NCBI RefSeq assembly: GCF_001590905.1
Contig: NZ_BCTT01000012.1
Coordinates: 62,001 to 126,000, forward strand
Direction of reading: 5' to 3'
Length of the DNA: 64,000 nucleotides
DNA from: Serratia grimesii NBRC 13537
GTDB lineage: Bacteria; Pseudomonadota; Gammaproteobacteria; Enterobacterales; Enterobacteriaceae
Shown here: piece after piece, positions 60,934 to 64,000 of the stretch
Layout of the letters: each line of letters opens with the position of its first letter
Position numbering within the stretch: the stretch's first letter is position 1
Position numbers and translations under genes: made by a program
Notes under the pieces: generated by a model
The model's database searches: none
Told to the model about the DNA's origin: nothing
What the model saw: only the letters and a program-made list of their open reading frames with translations

Positions 60934-61591
60934 ACTCTATGCTTACTCATCAAAAGTGGCGTCGATCGCTCTGCTCTTGTATCTGGCAGTTAGTGCACCA
61001 CATCGATTTAAGGGAAGGATAAATTAACCACACAAACAAACTGCTTTTACAGCGAGTTAGGCAGCGTTTTACTGTGGGCTTTTTACTCCTTTCTATAACC
61101 TTTTGTCAACTTTGACAAAAGTATCTACACACTAGTTTACATACATATCATTTAATTAACATTTCATGCGCCTGGCTTAGGCTAAATCGTGTCAGTTAAT
61201 TGCTGTGTAGAAACAGATAGATATAAACCAACATGCACATTTCAGTTTTACTATACCATTGTCTCAGGAATCTCCTGTTCTTCCACTCACTACCTAGGGG
61301 TATTTTTTTGATCCAGGACACGTTTCCAGCATAAATCCTCAAAAAAAGTGTGGCCCTTTAATAAATTTTGTCAATTTCGGCGGTCAAACACGGCCGTGAC
61401 AAACTACCAAAATAACCATATTGATTCCAGGCCTTTAGCTCCGCAATTATTCGTTCAAAAAATCATCGAAAGTCTTTTTTTTCGACTGATAACAGTTCTC
61501 ACCTGCAAAATAAAACAACAGAAATAACCTTTTCAGGCTTTAAATCAGGTTAATCGCTTATAAAGATAACTTTCCGTGATTTTAGGCCAAA
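60934..61591 (-). promoter_or_regulatory. Upstream region of the nuo operon
   Basis: About 660 AT-rich non-coding bases. In E. coli the equivalent region carries nuo promoters and sites for ArcA, FNR, NarL, IHF and Fis. Here I see one strong dyad, TTTTGTCAACTTTGACAAAA (61101-61120), whose minus-strand half contains a perfect TTGACA (61104-61109), about 170 bases before nuoA; the best -10 at 18 bases is TAAAAA. I could not assign ArcA or FNR sites with confidence. Confidence 0.5.
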
Positions 61592-61619
61592 AAAAACCTC
61601 CACCGAGGTGGAGGTTTTT
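61592..61619. terminator. Terminator downstream of lrhA
   Basis: 12-bp stem AAAAACCTCCAC / GTGGAGGTTTTT with a CGAG loop; U-tracts are possible on both strands. It lies 25 bases after the lrhA stop on the minus strand and separates lrhA from nuo transcription. Confidence 0.92.
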
Positions 61620-61643
61620 CATCCGGATTAACGCGTTTTGGCG

Positions 61644-62579
61644 TTATTCCTCATCATCAACCAGACAAGCATCATCTTGCAGCGAAGCACCTGGCCCACT
61701 GAAGCTGTAGTTGCTATTGCCGTTCTGCATTGCGCTGAAAATTGCCATTGCCAGCTCGTTTGCGCACTTTGGATCCTTGCACAAGGCATATTGGGTATCC
61801 GGCAACGGTGGCAAGCCTTCTACCGCGCCTAATACCCGCAAGTCCGGGCTCATCATTTCGATTGGCCGAACAGTGATCCCCAGCCCTGCCTTGCACGCAG
61901 CACGAACGGCAGAGAGTGTTGACGCAACATAGGCGATTCGCCATGGAATCCCGGCATCATCCAGGTGTTTGATCGCCATTGCGCGGAACGGACTCGGTTC
62001 GTCCATCACCACCAACGGGATCGGTTCTCCAGCCTGAAAATAGTAATCCGCCGAGCAATACCACAGGGTTGGCGAAGTCCGCAACACAATGTGCGGGCGG
62101 TCTTCGGTAGCCATTGTGGTAATCGCCAGATCGACTTCACCGTTTTCCAGCATGTCGGTCATAAACGAACTAGGTTTCACCCGAACATCAATTGCCAGCT
62201 TTGGATACACTGACGTGACGCGGTTGAGGAGGAAAGGCAAAATGGTATCGGCGGTATCGTCAGAAGCACCGATAGTCAGAACACCCTTTATATTGTTGTA
62301 CATCAGCGAAGTACAGGCTTCGTCGTTGAAGCGCAGGATTTTCCTGGCGTAGCCGAGAAGCTGTATACCGTGTTCGGTCAGTAATTTATTGCGCCCATGA
62401 CGGGCAAACAACTCTTTGCCAACCAGTTGCTCTAACCGCTGCATTTGTTGACTGACGGCTGATTGGGTACGACAAACGGCAACTGCCGCCGCCGCAAAAG
62501 TATTCAAATCAGCAACAGCAACAAAGGTTCTAAGCAGATCGAGGTCGAGATTGAGTATCGGACGATTTGCAGTTGTCAT
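61644..62579 (-). CDS. lrhA: LysR-family regulator LrhA (HexA-type)
   Basis: Global LysR-type regulator of 311 residues. E. coli LrhA represses flhDC motility genes and promotes RpoS degradation; Pectobacterium and Serratia homologues (HexA, HexS) repress exoenzymes, secondary metabolites and swarming. The N-terminal winged helix-turn-helix ([36 protein letters not shown], here residues about 14-50) is almost identical to E. coli; the effector domain starts near residue 95 ([21 protein letters not shown]). The C-terminus ([11 protein letters not shown]) is acidic and diverged. The gene lies between nuo and alaA as in E. coli. A long non-coding region precedes it, in keeping with the long lrhA leader known in E. 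coli. Confidence 0.96.
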   Translation of the reverse strand: MTTANRPILNLDLDLLRTFVAVADLNTFAAAAVAVCRTQSAVSQQMQRLEQLVGKELFARHGRNKLLTEHGIQLLGYARKILRFNDEACTSLMYNNIKGVLTIGASDDTADTILPFLLNRVTSVYPKLAIDVRVKPSSFMTDMLENGEVDLAITTMATEDRPHIVLRTSPTLWYCSADYYFQAGEPIPLVVMDEPSPFRAMAIKHLDDAGIPWRIAYVASTLSAVRAACKAGLGITVRPIEMMSPDLRVLGAVEGLPPLPDTQYALCKDPKCANELAMAIFSAMQNGNSNYSFSGPGASLQDDACLVDDEE

Positions 62580-63441
62580 AGTGTTTTCTTCACTTTTTGA
62601 ATTCTAATTTACAAACTACCTTGGTGTATTTCTAAGACATCGTTTAAAAGGGACGATGCCAGACATGACAGTACCCCACTCATTAGTGGAGGGCAAAAAA
62701 ATTACTTTTATTTCGTTACCTCTATCGCCTTTTAAAATGTGATCTATCGCAGATGCTTATAGAACGCCGTACTTTATTAGTGGTTAAAGTGTTTAATTTT
62801 AACCTGCATAAATATTTTACTCATTCACCGCGCCTGATTTCCACTCCAATTGTGCTGCACAACTTCCGCACCCTGACTGGCCTCAGCGTCAATCGACACG
62901 ATAAAACATAAATTTTTTTTCCTGTATCTTTCGGTTCGTTTTGTAACGAATTTAATAAATTCAACTAGTAACATTTATTCCATGAATAACTCCGGAATAA
63001 CCACTTAAATGTGGCTTAAGATACAAACTGTAATATTGCTAATGTAATTTGGCCTTATCATTTAGTGTGGATCGCCGATTAGCAACTCGCCATCAGACTA
63101 CTCTGGCATTATCATTTCTTTACATTTTATCTGTTTTAATCCTCGGTCCAGCTTAACAGTCGTGGACGTTTTATCGCTGCGGTCTTGATGCTTCTGGGCA
63201 ATTATGCCTGCACGCGCTCACCATAACAGAGTAAAAAACCAGAAAACAATTAAAATCCGGAGTTAAAACCCATTAAATTACTTTAGCGTTGTTTATACCC
63301 CCTGAAATTGCCCCCCTCCCCCTTCGTTTGCACCAAAGGCGTGCATAACCCTTCAAAAGCGCTATCGCCAGGAGTACATTGTGCAGGTTGCGGTGTTCCA
63401 CGGTAGGAACGCCCCCATCCCAGCAAAAGGCTCAACTTTTT
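62580..63441. promoter_or_regulatory. lrhA-alaA divergent non-coding region
   Basis: 862 AT-rich bases without a credible gene. Contents: a CRP-like sequence at 62735-62756 whose left arm AAATGTGATCTA is a perfect consensus half and whose right arm is degenerate; a small hairpin CCACT-CATT-AGTGG around 62675-62690; and an 8-bp hairpin (63392-63413) in the probable alaA leader. E. coli has a similarly long space with a long lrhA 5' leader. No tRNA or recognised small RNA is apparent. An opposite-strand frame at 63283-63771 is antisense to alaA and is rejected. Confidence 0.45.
63392..63413 (+). ncRNA. Hairpin in the probable alaA leader
   Basis: GGTGTTCC and GGAACGCC pair over 8 bp (one G-U) around a 6-base loop, 28 bases before the alaA start. 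AAAAG and CTTTT at 63425-63440 could also pair across the AAGG ribosome-binding site. A regulatory function is only inferred. Confidence 0.3.
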
Positions 63442-64000
63442 ATGTCCCCCATTGAGAAATCCAACAAACTGGACAACGTCTGCTATGACATTCGCGGCCC
63501 GGTGCTCAAAGAAGCTAAACGTCTTGAAGAAGAAGGCAATAAAGTCCTGAAACTGAACATCGGCAACCCAGCCCCGTTTGGTTTTGACGCCCCTGATGAA
63601 ATCCTGGTCGACGTGATTCGCAATTTGCCCACGGCGCAAGGCTACTCTGATTCCAAAGGGCTCTTCTCGGCACGTAAAGCGATCATGCAGCACTACCAGG
63701 CGCGTAACATACGTGACATGACCGTTGAGGATATCTACATCGGCAATGGGGTTTCTGAACTGATCGTGCAATCCATGCAGGCGTTGCTGAACAGCGGTGA
63801 CGAAATGCTGGTGCCGGCACCGGATTATCCGTTATGGACCGCCGCTGTCTCGCTGTCTGGCGGCAAGGCTGTGCATTATCTGTGTGATGAAGAAGCCGGT
63901 TGGTTCCCAGATCTGGATGACATCATCAGCAAAATTACCCCCCGCACTCGCGGTATTGTGATCATCAACCCGAATAACCCGACCGGCGCGGTATACAGCA
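63442..64000 (+). CDS. alaA: Alanine aminotransferase AlaA (3' end outside window)
   Basis: PLP-dependent class I aminotransferase making L-alanine from pyruvate and glutamate; the main alanine-forming enzyme of E. coli (formerly YfbQ). The first 186 codons are present and follow the E. coli protein closely: MSPIEKSNKLDNVCYDIRG, LKLNIGNPAPFGFD, GNGVSELIVQ and INPNNPTGAVYS, the last being the PLP-binding asparagine region. The active-site lysine lies beyond the right edge. The frame has no stop before base 64000. AAGG is 11 bases upstream of the ATG, rather distant. Confidence 0.96.
   Translation, partial: MSPIEKSNKLDNVCYDIRGPVLKEAKRLEEEGNKVLKLNIGNPAPFGFDAPDEILVDVIRNLPTAQGYSDSKGLFSARKAIMQHYQARNIRDMTVEDIYIGNGVSELIVQSMQALLNSGDEMLVPAPDYPLWTAAVSLSGGKAVHYLCDEEAGWFPDLDDIISKITPRTRGIVIINPNNPTGAVYS

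Noticed and set aside
63283-63771. 162-codon minus-strand frame
   Set aside because: Most of it is antisense to the well-conserved start of alaA.
1-64000. CRISPR arrays, tRNA or rRNA genes, prophage or insertion sequences
   Set aside because: No regularly spaced repeats, no cloverleaf or rRNA sequence, and no transposase or integrase frame was found on either strand.

Overview
The window is a 64 kb chromosomal segment from an enterobacterium. Gene content and order follow the Escherichia coli backbone rcsDB-rcsC-gyrA-ubiG-nrdAB-yfaE ... men operon-elaB ... nuoN-A-lrhA-alaA. The proteins are near-identical in layout to the E. coli ones but diverged in sequence. A clade 3 catalase, an HexA/LrhA regulator and a giant cyclic-glucan synthase between menF and elaB suggest the Yersiniaceae, most likely Serratia. 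The genus is an inference from recall and was not computed.

Layout. 1-6.1 kb: Rcs envelope-stress phosphorelay (rcsD truncated at the left edge, rcsB overlapping it, rcsC convergent). 6.3-9.9 kb: gyrA and ubiG, divergent. 10-14.1 kb: class Ia ribonucleotide reductase nrdA-nrdB with its ferredoxin yfaE, behind a regulatory region with a DnaA box and an NrdR box. 14.3-19.3 kb: CinA-family yfaY, tyrosine permease tyrP with a TyrR box, outer-membrane yfaZ, catalase katA. 19.3-26.5 kb: menaquinone genes menF and menDHBCE, all leftward and tightly overlapping, with menD carrying its own promoter region. 26.8-35.5 kb: one 2880-residue cyclic beta-1,2-glucan synthase (NdvB/ChvB type), convergent with elaB.

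35.9-45.7 kb is the accessory part. It holds an L-idonate/5-ketogluconate pair (idnO-idnD) with divergent regulator idnR, a YcdZ-like membrane protein, an MFS transporter, an EamA transporter, a periplasmic cupin, a thiamine-diphosphate enzyme and a divergent LysR regulator. The last five look like an uncharacterised metabolic cluster and are the best candidate for something undescribed here. 45.7-60.9 kb: the complete 13-gene complex I operon (nuoA to nuoN, nuoC and nuoD fused), interrupted by palindromic sequence in the nuoF-nuoG and nuoL-nuoM gaps. 61.6-64 kb: lrhA, a long non-coding stretch, and the start of alaA, which runs off the right edge.

I saw no rRNA, tRNA, CRISPR array, phage or insertion sequence. 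Most of the window is ordinary core chromosome; novelty is confined to the 26.8-35.5 and 39.7-45.7 kb regions and to several intergenic palindromes.
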